From Candidatus Woesearchaeota archaeon (GTDB lineage: Archaea; Nanobdellota; Nanobdellia; Woesearchaeales; JAHWHD01): a DNA stretch of 64,000 bases. The position numbers were made by a program, and so were the translations under genes. Numbering within the stretch: the first letter of the stretch is position 1; each line of letters starts with the position of its first letter. The notes beneath the pieces were generated by a model. The model worked only from the letters and a program-made list of their open reading frames with translations. It was not told where the DNA came from and did no database searches. The DNA lies in assembly GCA_019323515.1 (NCBI GenBank), contig JAHWHG010000015.1, positions 32,372 to 96,371 on the forward strand. Reading direction: 5' to 3'. Below, piece after piece: positions 50,421 through 59,341 of this stretch.

Positions 50421-50669
50421 ATGGAAACCATTATTGAAAATACACTTAAACGCTTCGCAAGCCACTATCTAGCTTCCGATAACAAGCATTGCCGTGAACT
50501 GGCTGACCAGCATGCCCATGAATTTTTAGAATCTGCTGTTGAACCAGACGCTCTTGAATTCTACATTAAAAAGTACGAGACCCTTAAGACCAGCCCTGAT
50601 GTAAAAAAGATGGCAGATGAGTTTAAGGAAGAATGGAAGTTTTTAAGCCTGCTAAACACCTATGCCTAG
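50421..50669 (+). CDS. Small helical protein (82 aa)
   Basis: The product is helical, charged and soluble, with several His and Cys but no metal motif. A TATA element (TTTTTATAGT, about 50388-50398) lies 27 nt before the ATG. The stop is 50 bases before the next lipoprotein gene, which has its own ribosome binding site. Unknown family. Confidence 0.55.
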   Translation: METIIENTLKRFASHYLASDNKHCRELADQHAHEFLESAVEPDALEFYIKKYETLKTSPDVKKMADEFKEEWKFLSLLNTYA

Positions 50670-50719
50670 GCAACATTTAAATATATATTAACATTTAAGT
50701 TCTTAAGAGGTGATACTCA

Positions 50720-51193
50720 ATGAAAAAGATATTTTTAGTGGTTTTTATTGTTAGTCTGTTATTGTTAGGAGGTTGTGGTCACAAGTTTACAACTATTGCT
50801 CAGGCTAAGGCTGAGTGTAAGGACGCTCCTGACTATGAGCATTGTTTGAAGGATGTCGGTATCCGTTCTTTCAATTATGGCATCTGTAAGATTATTGAGC
50901 ATGAAGAGAGGCGTGCTAAGTGTATTGTCAAGATCGCTATCAAGGCTCGTGATGATCGTTTTTGTAAAGAGCTTCCAGAACTTATGTATGTTCAGGATGC
51001 TGATGCTTCTCGTGAATATTGTTATGAGAAGGCTGGTAATGATTTAAGCGGTTGTGGTGACTCTTTGCAGCCTTGTTGTTTTGGTACTGGTTGTGAAACT
51101 GCTGATAAGACTTGCGTTGATTCTGTTGGTCATTGTCTGACTAATGAAGAGTTCAACAAACTTGGCGATTATTTAAGGGTCAAGCAGCAATAA
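50720..51193 (+). CDS. Cys-rich lipoprotein with unusual codon use
   Basis: A lipobox signal ends LLGGC (C19). The mature protein has about 15 further cysteines, including the pattern DYEHCLK and a C-terminal SLQPCCFGTGCE block. It belongs with the other Cys-repeat exported proteins nearby. The codons are markedly T-ending (CGT for Arg, TGT for Cys), unlike neighbours that use AGA/AGG and mixed TGC/TGT, which may mean strong expression or acquisition. An AGAGGTGA site precedes the start. Confidence 0.7.
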   Translation: MKKIFLVVFIVSLLLLGGCGHKFTTIAQAKAECKDAPDYEHCLKDVGIRSFNYGICKIIEHEERRAKCIVKIAIKARDDRFCKELPELMYVQDADASREYCYEKAGNDLSGCGDSLQPCCFGTGCETADKTCVDSVGHCLTNEEFNKLGDYLRVKQQ

Positions 51194-51301
51194 ATTTTTT
51201 AATTTTTTTTCTTCTATTTCTTTCATCCATTATCTTTATATACAACTCTAACCAGATTTTCTTAGGGAATTAGCTGAATAACCAAAACTTCTGAAGAAAT
51301 C

Positions 51302-52015
51302 TTAACTTACAGTGAACGGTCCCCTGACCTCGTGCACAAATTCCCATAACTTGGTTTCATCCTCAGAATTCTTTTTCCATGTTGTTATTATCCTGTACTC
51401 AGTTGCAGCTGGGGTTGTATCACCCCACTGATCTGTTACTGGACCAAGGTATACTCGCTCATCATATTCTGTAATTGGATATCGGGTATCCCATTCATTA
51501 GATGCTATCAATGTCTTTGTTGCATACATTCCAAGATTCTGCTCAGCATTAAAGCACTGCCCGTTCTTTCCAACACCGCCTCTGCAGAAAGTGTACATCG
51601 CATCTGGAAGTTCACTGAACTTTCCTCCAGGCCTGACATACTCAATGTAAATACTTATAGATTCACCTTCTTTCAATCCTGCAGGCATTGTACCAGAAAC
51701 CTTAACATCATAATCATCAAGCTCAACCTCAGGGAAAAGACCAGGACCTCCTTTACAGATTCCTTTTTTCCCTACATCCTTGATTGTATTGCAGCATTCC
51801 TCTCTTCCCTCCTCAGTCTTCAGCAGCGGACAGTTTTTTACTAGACAATCATCACGTTCAGCTAATGGAACCTCACTGCACACGCTCTTAACCTCAGGCA
51901 GATTTACAGCCTGCTCAAGAAACTCTGCAACCTCAAGATCAGCCTGACTCTCAAAAGGATAATCACACCCTGAAACAATCAAGATTAGGATCACCAGGAT
52001 TATTGCATATTTCAT
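51302..52015 (-). CDS. Cys-containing lipoprotein (237 aa)
   Basis: The lipobox is LIVSGC (C17). The mature protein has a Cys-rich N-terminal segment (VCSEVP, DDCLVKNCP, EECCNTI) and then a larger beta-rich domain beginning near VKVSGTMPAGLKEG that may bind a ligand. It is upstream of no obvious partner but adjacent to another lipoprotein on the same strand, and may share its transcript. Unknown function. Confidence 0.7.
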   Translation of the reverse strand: MKYAIILVILILIVSGCDYPFESQADLEVAEFLEQAVNLPEVKSVCSEVPLAERDDCLVKNCPLLKTEEGREECCNTIKDVGKKGICKGGPGLFPEVELDDYDVKVSGTMPAGLKEGESISIYIEYVRPGGKFSELPDAMYTFCRGGVGKNGQCFNAEQNLGMYATKTLIASNEWDTRYPITEYDERVYLGPVTDQWGDTTPAATEYRIITTWKKNSEDETKLWEFVHEVRGPFTVS

Positions 52016-52047
52016 ACAACACTTTAAGAACTACTGATATTTAAGCT

Positions 52048-53292
52048 TTACTCACAAGCGCAACTATCATACCCGAACTCCTGAGTATAGGTAGCCCATT
52101 TACCTGTCTTGAAATTATCAAGCTGACAGAACTCAACACAAGCATCATTTTTACAAGGTCCACCTAACTGCTCTAAAAACTCTTTCCTGCACTCACCTGC
52201 ATTAGAAACATCCTGTCCTGCATCCCTCTTTGCCTGATACCCTTTTATGCATGTCTCATACTTACCCATCGCACCTTCAGCACATCCAAGAAAACTTTCA
52301 TACCCGCACCACTTTACATTATACACATCCTTGCACGCATCACATGAACAGAACACATCAAGAGCACAACCTGAGTACTCATGCTTCCTGCAATAATCAT
52401 ACTTAAGCTGCTCGCACTTCTCACCGCAATCCTGTTCACACCCCTGCTTAAGCTCATTACATTCCTCAGGTGTAAGAGATATTGTTTCAGGCACTGCTTT
52501 GATCTTCTCCTGATACACATCCTCAACCGGAACCCCTCTCACCTGTGCCTCTACCACCACCTCGCATAAAGACTTCATGCCAAGGTCCTTCACTTTATTG
52601 CATAACTCTTTATCCTTGGTAATAGCAGCAACACTTGTAAGACATTGGGATTGCACATCCTTCTCTTTAAGTTCAGCGCATATGTTCACATCCTTGGTTA
52701 AGACAGCAATACCAAGTATACACCCAATCTGCATATCCTCATTGACTGGTAAAGCCCTGCAATGGCTTGGCTTCGGCTCCTTCAAGGCACCGACTGCAAT
52801 ACTGTAACACACCTGCTTATCACCCTCTGGCAGCTTGTCACATATCTCAACATTCCTCTTCAGGTCAAACTGGTCAAACACATCAGTCACAGGCTTCTTT
52901 CCCTTTACCTTGATCTGGATAATAGCTTTCTCATCCTTTATGTCTATGTCCCACTCAACCTCAGGGTCAGGGTTAATGACTCTAGGCTGCACTGAAAACT
53001 CAAGTTCATCTACATGTTCAGCAAATGATTTTGGAATAGCCTCCCTGTAAACAGCTTGATTATCACCCTCAAACTCTAAAGTTATTGTTCCTTCAGTATC
53101 TGTAAGTTCGATTGATTTAATTAAATAAACATCATCAGCTACCTCTTCCTTATCATATGTTAATGTGAAAGTGTCATCCACCCCATCATCATTAGTGTCA
53201 AAAGAATCCCTCTCACCTTGTATAATATTAGGCTTACCGCATGAACAGGCTGTCAAGAACAATAATAGTACTATTATTATAATGCGTCTCAT
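52048..53292 (-). CDS. Large Cys-repeat lipoprotein (414 aa)
   Basis: A lipobox signal ends FLTAC (C16). Residues about 28-40 carry a calcium-loop-like DTNDDGVDD motif, then a beta region. Roughly 100 residues of helical repeats with paired cysteines follow (CDKLPEGDKQVCYS, CRALPVNEDMQIGC, CAELKEKDVQSQC, CNKVKDLGMKSLC). The C-terminus is very Cys-rich. The repeats resemble those of the proteins at 2055 and 50720, so the window has a paralogous family of disulfide-bonded exported proteins. Confidence 0.75.
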   Translation of the reverse strand: MRRIIIIVLLLFLTACSCGKPNIIQGERDSFDTNDDGVDDTFTLTYDKEEVADDVYLIKSIELTDTEGTITLEFEGDNQAVYREAIPKSFAEHVDELEFSVQPRVINPDPEVEWDIDIKDEKAIIQIKVKGKKPVTDVFDQFDLKRNVEICDKLPEGDKQVCYSIAVGALKEPKPSHCRALPVNEDMQIGCILGIAVLTKDVNICAELKEKDVQSQCLTSVAAITKDKELCNKVKDLGMKSLCEVVVEAQVRGVPVEDVYQEKIKAVPETISLTPEECNELKQGCEQDCGEKCEQLKYDYCRKHEYSGCALDVFCSCDACKDVYNVKWCGYESFLGCAEGAMGKYETCIKGYQAKRDAGQDVSNAGECRKEFLEQLGGPCKNDACVEFCQLDNFKTGKWATYTQEFGYDSCACE

Positions 53293-53402
53293 TACTATAT
53301 TTAAACATTAATGATATTTAAGTTTTACTTATAAGCAAACCCGAAAATCTTCCAGCAATCCCGTAAAAATCCTTATAAAGCTTACTCACTTATAAGATAC
53401 CT

Positions 53403-53621
53403 ATGAAACCAAAAACTATGGGAATACTTTCTTTCATCTTCTCTTTTGTTTTCTTTCCAGCAGGATTTGTGTTTGGGGTTTTAGCTGTAAGAAAACTTAA
53501 GCAAGGTGATGAAGGTTACGGGTTCGCAATTGCAGGAATCGCATTATCATCCCTATGGCTGATGCTTACAATGGTCTACGGAATTATGATGATGACATTC
53601 CTGGGACTGGCGTTATCATGA
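53403..53621 (+). CDS. DUF4190-like two-helix membrane protein (72 aa)
   Basis: Two hydrophobic helices (about 7-28 and 41-68) with a LAVRKLKQGDEGYGFAIAGIA loop match the DUF4190 membrane pattern also seen at 47177 and 47767, but without the exported domain. A TATA element (about 53371-53380) lies 27 nt upstream of the ATG. Its stop overlaps the metalloprotease start by four bases, so it is coupled to that gene. Confidence 0.65.
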   Translation: MKPKTMGILSFIFSFVFFPAGFVFGVLAVRKLKQGDEGYGFAIAGIALSSLWLMLTMVYGIMMMTFLGLALS

Positions 53622-55627
53622 AATGGATAACTTTTTTTGTATTTTTTTTGCTTCTTCCCAGTGTAATGGCTGGAATTACCATAAGGGATCCTGACGGTAT
53701 TATCGAAGCTAATGTTTTCCAGACATTCTGGGATGAGGATGAATGCGGGTATAATGCCAGGGACGGAAAGGATTTTGGGACTCTTATGATTGAGGATATT
53801 GAGAACACTATAGATTCCGGGTATCTTAATATAGGTTATAATTACGGGTCTTTTAGTTTTGAACCTGGTGAAGAGGGTGAGTATAAGCTTACAAAAAAGA
53901 TCACCTATGATATTGATGTTGAGTATGTCGGTGTTGATACACTAGACGGAAGGTTTTATCCGTTGTATTCTGCTGTGATGGAACATTACCCTTATAGTGA
54001 TGATTACGTTTACCTTCTGGATTCTGATTCATATTACGTTTACTTCAGGAATGATAAGTGGTATGAATTTAATCTTAGCTTGGAGGACGGAGATCATGTT
54101 AAGGTCAAGGATAATAAACTTTATATCAACGGAGAACGAGTCTATGGAGAGACGCATGAGTTTGATGAGTGTGACCGTTATCTGGATGAAGAGTATAATG
54201 TGGATGTTGCTGATGCAAAACCTTCAATAACTGTAACCCTTGACGGCGAACCGCTCTACGGAAAGATATATGCGTATAAAAGTTCAGATTTAGACTATGA
54301 TTATACAAAGTATATGGTGCTTGAAGATGCTGAGCCTTATGAAGAAGGTGTTTGGTACTCTGTAAGGATCCTAAGGGACAAAGATATAACAGACCTTCCG
54401 TCATACCTGAAGTTTAGCCAGAACACCCCTGTCTATGTAAACCTTGACAGGCTTGTCGAGGTGGAAGTCAAGAAAAGACCTGACAGCAAGTCGCTTGTGT
54501 TCGTGTCTGACGATTTCTTCTGCACAGACGCAAAGGTCCAGGATAAGGGCATCTTCACAGTTTCAGCCTCAAGGAAATATCTTGAACACTTTGACAACAA
54601 GGTAGCTCTCCCAAGCTTTACTGACAAGTACAGGTTCTATTTCCAGAGCAATTATGGTTACAAGATTTACTTTAAAGGCTCTTACACTCTTGATGAAGAC
54701 AGCAAGATTGTGATTGACGGTGAAGATGTGTATGTCAATGGCGAAAAGCTTGAAAGCCTTGGCAGTAAATCCGATTTTGAACTCTATTCACTTAAACTTT
54801 CAGGCGAATGCACAGATCTTCCAACAACAGGTCCTAAAAAGAATAAGGTTATTGAAGATGACCAGGAGACTAAGAAAGTTGACGATGGCTGGGAAAAGCT
54901 TGAAGCGCCTGACCTTGTCTTTGCATTATTCTCAGGCGACGGGAAGTATACAAAAGAAGAACTCCAGGAATATGGTGAAGAGATAAAGAAAGAGTTTATG
55001 AAAGACCTTGACATATGCGCAGATATCCATGTCATCAGTGCAGGTTCATGTAAAGGGTTTAAGTACGACGGTGAAAAGGATTATGATAACTGGAACCTTG
55101 GCAAGGACTGCGTGCTTGCGGAAAACCCTTCCTACAGCAAATATTTCAACAATACAATATACTTAGCTGTTGGCAAGAAAAGAGTAGGCGGTTCATATTT
55201 TGATTACGGTGTTAACGGAAAAAGCAGCTCAACAATACCAGGGTTTGCTTTTATCAGGTATGGTAAGATGCAAGTTGCACTCCACGAGATAGGCCACTGC
55301 TTCGGCCTTGGCGAGGGTTATTGCTATAACCCTCCAGGCAATGACAGATGTCCAGAGAAAAAGGATTGTTCTATCAACCCTACTGACCCAGAACTTGGCG
55401 GAGATGAACCAGCATTCTGGGGAATATTTGACTGGTTTGACCAGATGATAAACGGCGACTATTGTGAGGCTCGCACTGGCTACAGGCAGAGTGTTAAAGG
55501 AAACAGGTGGAGCGATGAACATGACGGAAGAACCTACATGGCAATGGAAGACGCTCCAGGACCTCGCGGCTGGGACAAGTATGATAAGAAGCAGCTTGAG
55601 AATCATGAACTGTTGAGATGTGATTAA
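53618..55627 (+). CDS. Secreted zinc metalloprotease-like protein (669 aa)
   Basis: The ATG at 53618 overlaps the previous stop (ATGA) and begins a signal peptide (residues 3-18). The large mature region is beta-rich, and the C-terminus has the zinc site HEIGHCFGLGEGYC. The HExxH and following GLGE suggest a metzincin-like protease with a nearby Cys pair, followed by YCEARTGYR. The upstream DUF4190-like protein may be a membrane partner. The substrate is unknown. Confidence 0.75.
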   Translation: MKWITFFVFFLLLPSVMAGITIRDPDGIIEANVFQTFWDEDECGYNARDGKDFGTLMIEDIENTIDSGYLNIGYNYGSFSFEPGEEGEYKLTKKITYDIDVEYVGVDTLDGRFYPLYSAVMEHYPYSDDYVYLLDSDSYYVYFRNDKWYEFNLSLEDGDHVKVKDNKLYINGERVYGETHEFDECDRYLDEEYNVDVADAKPSITVTLDGEPLYGKIYAYKSSDLDYDYTKYMVLEDAEPYEEGVWYSVRILRDKDITDLPSYLKFSQNTPVYVNLDRLVEVEVKKRPDSKSLVFVSDDFFCTDAKVQDKGIFTVSASRKYLEHFDNKVALPSFTDKYRFYFQSNYGYKIYFKGSYTLDEDSKIVIDGEDVYVNGEKLESLGSKSDFELYSLKLSGECTDLPTTGPKKNKVIEDDQETKKVDDGWEKLEAPDLVFALFSGDGKYTKEELQEYGEEIKKEFMKDLDICADIHVISAGSCKGFKYDGEKDYDNWNLGKDCVLAENPSYSKYFNNTIYLAVGKKRVGGSYFDYGVNGKSSSTIPGFAFIRYGKMQVALHEIGHCFGLGEGYCYNPPGNDRCPEKKDCSINPTDPELGGDEPAFWGIFDWFDQMINGDYCEARTGYRQSVKGNRWSDEHDGRTYMAMEDAPGPRGWDKYDKKQLENHELLRCD

Positions 55628-55662
55628 GTTATCTTTATATAAAACCACCCGCTAACTGAAAC

Positions 55663-55836
55663 ATGGAAAGGTTTGAGGGTAAGTTCAATAATCTCGTGGA
55701 AAAGTTAAGAGAAGAATGCGAGAGGAAGTGCAAAGAGATCGAAGATTCGCAGGAGTCAATAGACTCTATCAGGTTTAACACATACTCAAAGAAAAAAGGT
55801 CCTGCTAACTACTATAGGTCCTTGGGAAGGTTCTAA
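55663..55836 (+). CDS. Coiled-coil microprotein (57 aa)
   Basis: A 57-codon frame encodes an N-terminal coiled coil (KFNNLVEKLREECERKCKEI) and a basic tail. A TATA element (about 55633-55642) lies 26 nt before the ATG, so it is leaderless, and the next gene begins one base after its stop. It is the first gene of a three-gene unit with two unknown large proteins. The signals support translation. Confidence 0.6.
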   Translation: MERFEGKFNNLVEKLREECERKCKEIEDSQESIDSIRFNTYSKKKGPANYYRSLGRF

Positions 55837-55837
55837 A

Positions 55838-57097
55838 ATGTCATTTGAAAAGCTTATCAAGAGACTTGGAGATTCTAAGAGTGAGGAGATCAAAAGAATC
55901 AAAGAGAGCTATGAAGCAAAGATCCAAAGGCTGATGGATGAGAAAGCAAGGTTTGTCTCGCTTATGGCAGTTCCTGACCAAGTGCTCAGGACTAAGCTTG
56001 GCAATCATGAAGATGACTTGGTTTACCAGACCACTGATGACGAATCATTAAAAGAAAAGATAAGAAACCGTACTGCAACCTCATCTGAATACTTTATATG
56101 GCTTTTCCCTGAGGAAATAAGTGAACCTCAAGTTCTGCCTGAAACTGTAACACCTACACAGGAGCAGGACTTAGATCAGGGACTAAGGATAAGTTCAATT
56201 GAAGCTGATGACCTGAAAAGGATAGAAGATAGAAGGTTGATAGTAAGAAAAGATGAAACTGGCGATACTGAAACAGTAAACCTGCCTTCAATACCAGGCC
56301 TGCCAACTGAGCCAAAAGAAAACCCGATTATAACTATCAGGGACGAAAATCACGATCTTCTTACAATCGGAAAGATACATGAAGCCATAAAATTCGTAAA
56401 GTCAAAAGTCGGTGAAATGTATGATCTAAAGGGTTTAACTAAAGACGAGCTATTCGGGCTTCAGGCTGAACTTCAGTCAGAGGCTAAGAAATCAATCCCT
56501 GAAAAACTTGACAGGTTAATAGACTTTGCTAATGTCTATATTCCAGGCTGGGGATGGGACACTCTATGCAACTCTGAAAAAAACACAATAAAATATACAA
56601 GACAAAGGGACAGGCATACAGCCAGCCACGAGACCAGAAATGGCAGGAACTCCAGGATTGAAGAACTGGCAAACATTGTCCTTAATACGCACAGGATGGT
56701 TGAAGCCAATGAACAGTACAGGCATATAAAGTGCGGCCCTGGAGAAGGATACGATGGTTATATTGTTGAAAGATACCTCTCTGAACAGGTCTCATCTAAA
56801 AGGATCCCTCTGCATAACAGGATAGTTGCAAATGACCTGGAATCATTCATAAGGTTCCACGAAGAATATGTAGTTCCATCACTTTCTGAACAGGAGATTG
56901 GTTCACTTGATATTGAAACAGATTACGGATTCATGAAAAACCTACTAAGCTATTATCAGAAAAAGAATAAGTTAACACCAAAGAAACGACAGTTCGCCTT
57001 TGACCTGATGGTCAGATATATCCCAAAGATCACAATGGCAGATGAATCCATCAAAGAAAAGCTCTCCAGGAGAAGGTTGGCAGATGGAGCTCAGTGA
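55838..57097 (+). CDS. Uncharacterised protein, three-gene operon (419 aa)
   Basis: The N-terminal 45 residues are a coiled coil. A long acidic linker follows, then a soluble domain after about residue 180 with the block YIPGWGWDTLCNSEKNTIKY and a helical C-terminal part. It is cytosolic, and its last 14 bases overlap the next gene. No family recognised. Confidence 0.6.
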   Translation: MSFEKLIKRLGDSKSEEIKRIKESYEAKIQRLMDEKARFVSLMAVPDQVLRTKLGNHEDDLVYQTTDDESLKEKIRNRTATSSEYFIWLFPEEISEPQVLPETVTPTQEQDLDQGLRISSIEADDLKRIEDRRLIVRKDETGDTETVNLPSIPGLPTEPKENPIITIRDENHDLLTIGKIHEAIKFVKSKVGEMYDLKGLTKDELFGLQAELQSEAKKSIPEKLDRLIDFANVYIPGWGWDTLCNSEKNTIKYTRQRDRHTASHETRNGRNSRIEELANIVLNTHRMVEANEQYRHIKCGPGEGYDGYIVERYLSEQVSSKRIPLHNRIVANDLESFIRFHEEYVVPSLSEQEIGSLDIETDYGFMKNLLSYYQKKNKLTPKKRQFAFDLMVRYIPKITMADESIKEKLSRRRLADGAQ

Positions 57098-58232
57098 TTT
57101 AGTAGGAAAGGAAAAGATCATTCAAATTCTTGACAATGTTCTTGGTTATGTTGACGCTGCTTCAGCAACTGACGGATGCTATCTCTCTCTTGCCTCTGAA
57201 ATAAAACCAGGCAGGTATTCAATAAGCTCATCAGGTTTCAGGTTCAGGAAACCTGTGAAGTTTGTCCCAGTGCTTGACTCTTACCTTGACTGCTGTAAAA
57301 GGATAATAGGTTATGGAGATTACATGAAAAGGACAAGCGATTTAATCAAAAAAGTTGTATCTGTCACTGCTGACCTATACCTGCCAAAAGGCTGCTTTAC
57401 TGGCAATGATTTTAGTGTCTATTCTAAAGATGACAGGAAAAAGGCCTGGAAAGAGTTCAACACCTTTAACAGGTACAACAGCCCTGACAAGGACAAGAGA
57501 GCTGTAAACGAATTTGGAGAGGATTTCCTAAGAACTTTAGAAAGGATTGTCTATGAAAAAGCAAAGACACTTCCAATGAATGATGTTGAGAAAAGACTCT
57601 TAGACCTCTCTGACAGGTATTCTATAACTTTCTGGTATAAGAAGATGAACTTTAAAACTAAAGCATTCAGCGCTGAGTTCACAATGGACGATCTTGACAT
57701 AGTTGAAGCTTTGTTCAGGACACTTCCAGGCTTGAACATGTTCTTTAACAATGTTTATAAGGAAAACGGAAAAAGAGACTTCTCCAAAGAAATGCCCAGA
57801 AGGTTAAGCAAGATTGCAAACATGCTCAGAAGCAGCGAGTTTTATGCAGAGATTGCCCAGGTAGAACTGGACAAAGAAAAAGATAGCTTACTACCTTTTG
57901 ACCAGTGCGAACTTGATGCACTTAGGTCAGACTTCCAGAAATACCTTCCAATAGTTCTCAGGACAAAAGTCACAAGAATAATGTTCAATAACATGCCATC
58001 TAAGCAAAGGCTTGCATATACTGCCATGGTAGTCCCAGAGTTCCATGGAGCGTTCAGAAAGCTGAAAGCCTATGGATTGTCTGAAAACAAGGACATTGAA
58101 TCATTTGCAAGATTTGACTTTGTCAACTCCTGCACCAGTTATATCATGTCAAAGCTAGGCTCATACGACTGCAACATGAGAAAAGAAAAAAAAGAGTACT
58201 TTGACAACTTCTTTAGGTTAAGGGTAAGGTAA
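57084..58232 (+). CDS. Uncharacterised protein, three-gene operon (382 aa)
   Basis: The ATG at 57084 lies just after an AGGAGAAGG-like site and overlaps the previous gene by 14 bases. The product is helical and cytosolic, with segments such as ELSDLVGKEKIIQILDNVLGY at the start (read in parts) and FDQCELDALRSDFQKYLP later. No family recognised. It is probably functionally linked to the upstream coiled-coil protein and 419-residue protein. Confidence 0.6.
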   Translation: MELSDLVGKEKIIQILDNVLGYVDAASATDGCYLSLASEIKPGRYSISSSGFRFRKPVKFVPVLDSYLDCCKRIIGYGDYMKRTSDLIKKVVSVTADLYLPKGCFTGNDFSVYSKDDRKKAWKEFNTFNRYNSPDKDKRAVNEFGEDFLRTLERIVYEKAKTLPMNDVEKRLLDLSDRYSITFWYKKMNFKTKAFSAEFTMDDLDIVEALFRTLPGLNMFFNNVYKENGKRDFSKEMPRRLSKIANMLRSSEFYAEIAQVELDKEKDSLLPFDQCELDALRSDFQKYLPIVLRTKVTRIMFNNMPSKQRLAYTAMVVPEFHGAFRKLKAYGLSENKDIESFARFDFVNSCTSYIMSKLGSYDCNMRKEKKEYFDNFFRLRVR

Positions 58233-58268
58233 TCCTAAAAATATTTCAATAAACCCTATCCAATAAAA

Positions 58269-58460
58269 TCACTTCATCATTGCTTTCACTGGCGGTATCC
58301 AAAATATAACCATGATAATCAAATACCAGTACCATGCAGCTGTTGTAACAGCTGGATAAAGTTTAGCTACTAAAAACGCAAACGCAAGAATCGCAACCTC
58401 ATCTGATGCAACCTCCCATGTATTAAACTTCTTTTTGTGGAACAATGCCATTATTCCCAT
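58269..58460 (-). CDS. Small membrane protein (63 aa)
   Basis: The ATG at 58460 follows GAGGTGAT at good spacing. The product has two hydrophobic stretches (about 20-35 and 44-58) with a charged N-terminus (HKKKFNTWEVASDE). It is a probable two-helix membrane protein. Unknown function. Confidence 0.6.
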   Translation of the reverse strand: MGIMALFHKKKFNTWEVASDEVAILAFAFLVAKLYPAVTTAAWYWYLIIMVIFWIPPVKAMMK

Positions 58461-58567
58461 TAGTATCACCTCATTAAAGTTTAAGGTTAGGGGATATTTA
58501 AGTGTTGTTGTTCTAACTAATGATCAACTCAGAAAGAAAGTGTTAAGAGAATGTTCAAATCCTGCTA

Positions 58568-58690
58568 TTAAAAATTCCTTTTCCAGCAAACTAATTTCTT
58601 CCTTTCCATACGATTCAAGCCCATCTCATTAAACCACTGTTCAAGCTCTTGATAAGCCTTCAACCTTTCATCAATCTTATCTTTATTCAT
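58568..58690 (-). CDS. Small charged microprotein (40 aa)
   Basis: A 40-codon frame starts inside the last bases of the gene at 58683-58931 (8-nt overlap), so it is likely translationally coupled. The product is helical with Lys/Arg and Trp (WFNEMGLNRMERKK). Support is operon context only. Confidence 0.45.
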   Translation of the reverse strand: MNKDKIDERLKAYQELEQWFNEMGLNRMERKKLVCWKRNF

Positions 58691-58931
58691 GATCATCATT
58701 ATACAAGAACGTATCTACGAATTCTTTAGCAGTGTACATCTCAAGAGGTGTGTGGTTAGTATCATGGACTTGGGTGACTATGAAACTGGTGTTCCCATCT
58801 ACAAGAACCTTGTCTACAAGTCGATACATTCCTTCCTCATGCTTTTTCCAAAGAAAGACCACTCCTCTACCCATAGGAAACTTCATAGATTCCCACCATC
58901 TACAGGATTTTTCATGTAGTTCATCTGCCAT
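58683..58931 (-). CDS. Uncharacterised small protein (82 aa)
   Basis: The ATG at 58931 lies about 28 nt from a TATA element (centre about 58959) read on the minus strand, so it is leaderless. The product is mixed alpha/beta with Trp-rich N-terminus (ELHEKSCRWWESMKF) and a VTQVHDTNHTPLEMY segment. No family is evident. The microprotein at 58568 overlaps its end. Confidence 0.55.
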   Translation of the reverse strand: MADELHEKSCRWWESMKFPMGRGVVFLWKKHEEGMYRLVDKVLVDGNTSFIVTQVHDTNHTPLEMYTAKEFVDTFLYNDDHE

Positions 58932-58951
58932 ATCACTTCTCAAGAACAGAA

Positions 58952-58964
58952 TTATTTTTATATT
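58952..58964. promoter_or_regulatory. Shared bidirectional TATA element
   Basis: The stretch TTATTTTTATATT lies midway between the divergent ATGs at 58931 and 58986, 27-28 nt from each. Read on one strand it is TTTTTATATT and on the other AATATAAAAA, so a single TATA element could direct both leaderless transcripts. Confidence 0.5.
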
Positions 58965-58985
58965 CTATTGTGGTAAAAGGTATAT

Positions 58986-59294
58986 ATGCCAAAGAAACAA
59001 TTAAAGAGGATGGTTGAAGTGAAATTTGATTCAACTGAGGAGATGCGAAAGTGGGTCAATACTCACGGAGTTCAAGCAGGTGATATTGTCAAGATTTTCG
59101 AACCTCTCTTTGGTGGAGCAAGGGTTCAGATGTTTGTTAAGCCTGAGCTGTTGCATGAAGTCAGGGAGCAGAATAAACGGTTTATGGGAGTTTATGACCC
59201 ACCTCCGACATTCTGGGAAAATGCACGGACTTGGCTTATCATAGGAATTCTGATGATAATGATCGCTGTATGGTTATGGAACTTTATTGGATGA
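58986..59294 (+). CDS. Membrane-tail protein (102 aa)
   Basis: A basic start (MPKKQLKRM) and a small soluble domain are followed by one C-terminal membrane helix (about residues 80-101), so it is probably tail-anchored with its domain in the cytosol. It has a TATA element 27 nt upstream, shared with the divergent gene at 58931. Unknown family. Confidence 0.6.
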   Translation: MPKKQLKRMVEVKFDSTEEMRKWVNTHGVQAGDIVKIFEPLFGGARVQMFVKPELLHEVREQNKRFMGVYDPPPTFWENARTWLIIGILMIMIAVWLWNFIG

Positions 59295-59341
59295 TTGATT
59301 CTAGAGTAAGGTTTATATAGGTTTAAATATTATTCTAACGT

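Noticed and set aside
51194..51301. Possible small RNA after the T-rich codon lipoprotein gene (TATA-like TTTATATA near 51235)
   Set aside because: There is no hairpin, T-run or conserved box after the TATA-like element, and the region is short and AT-rich.
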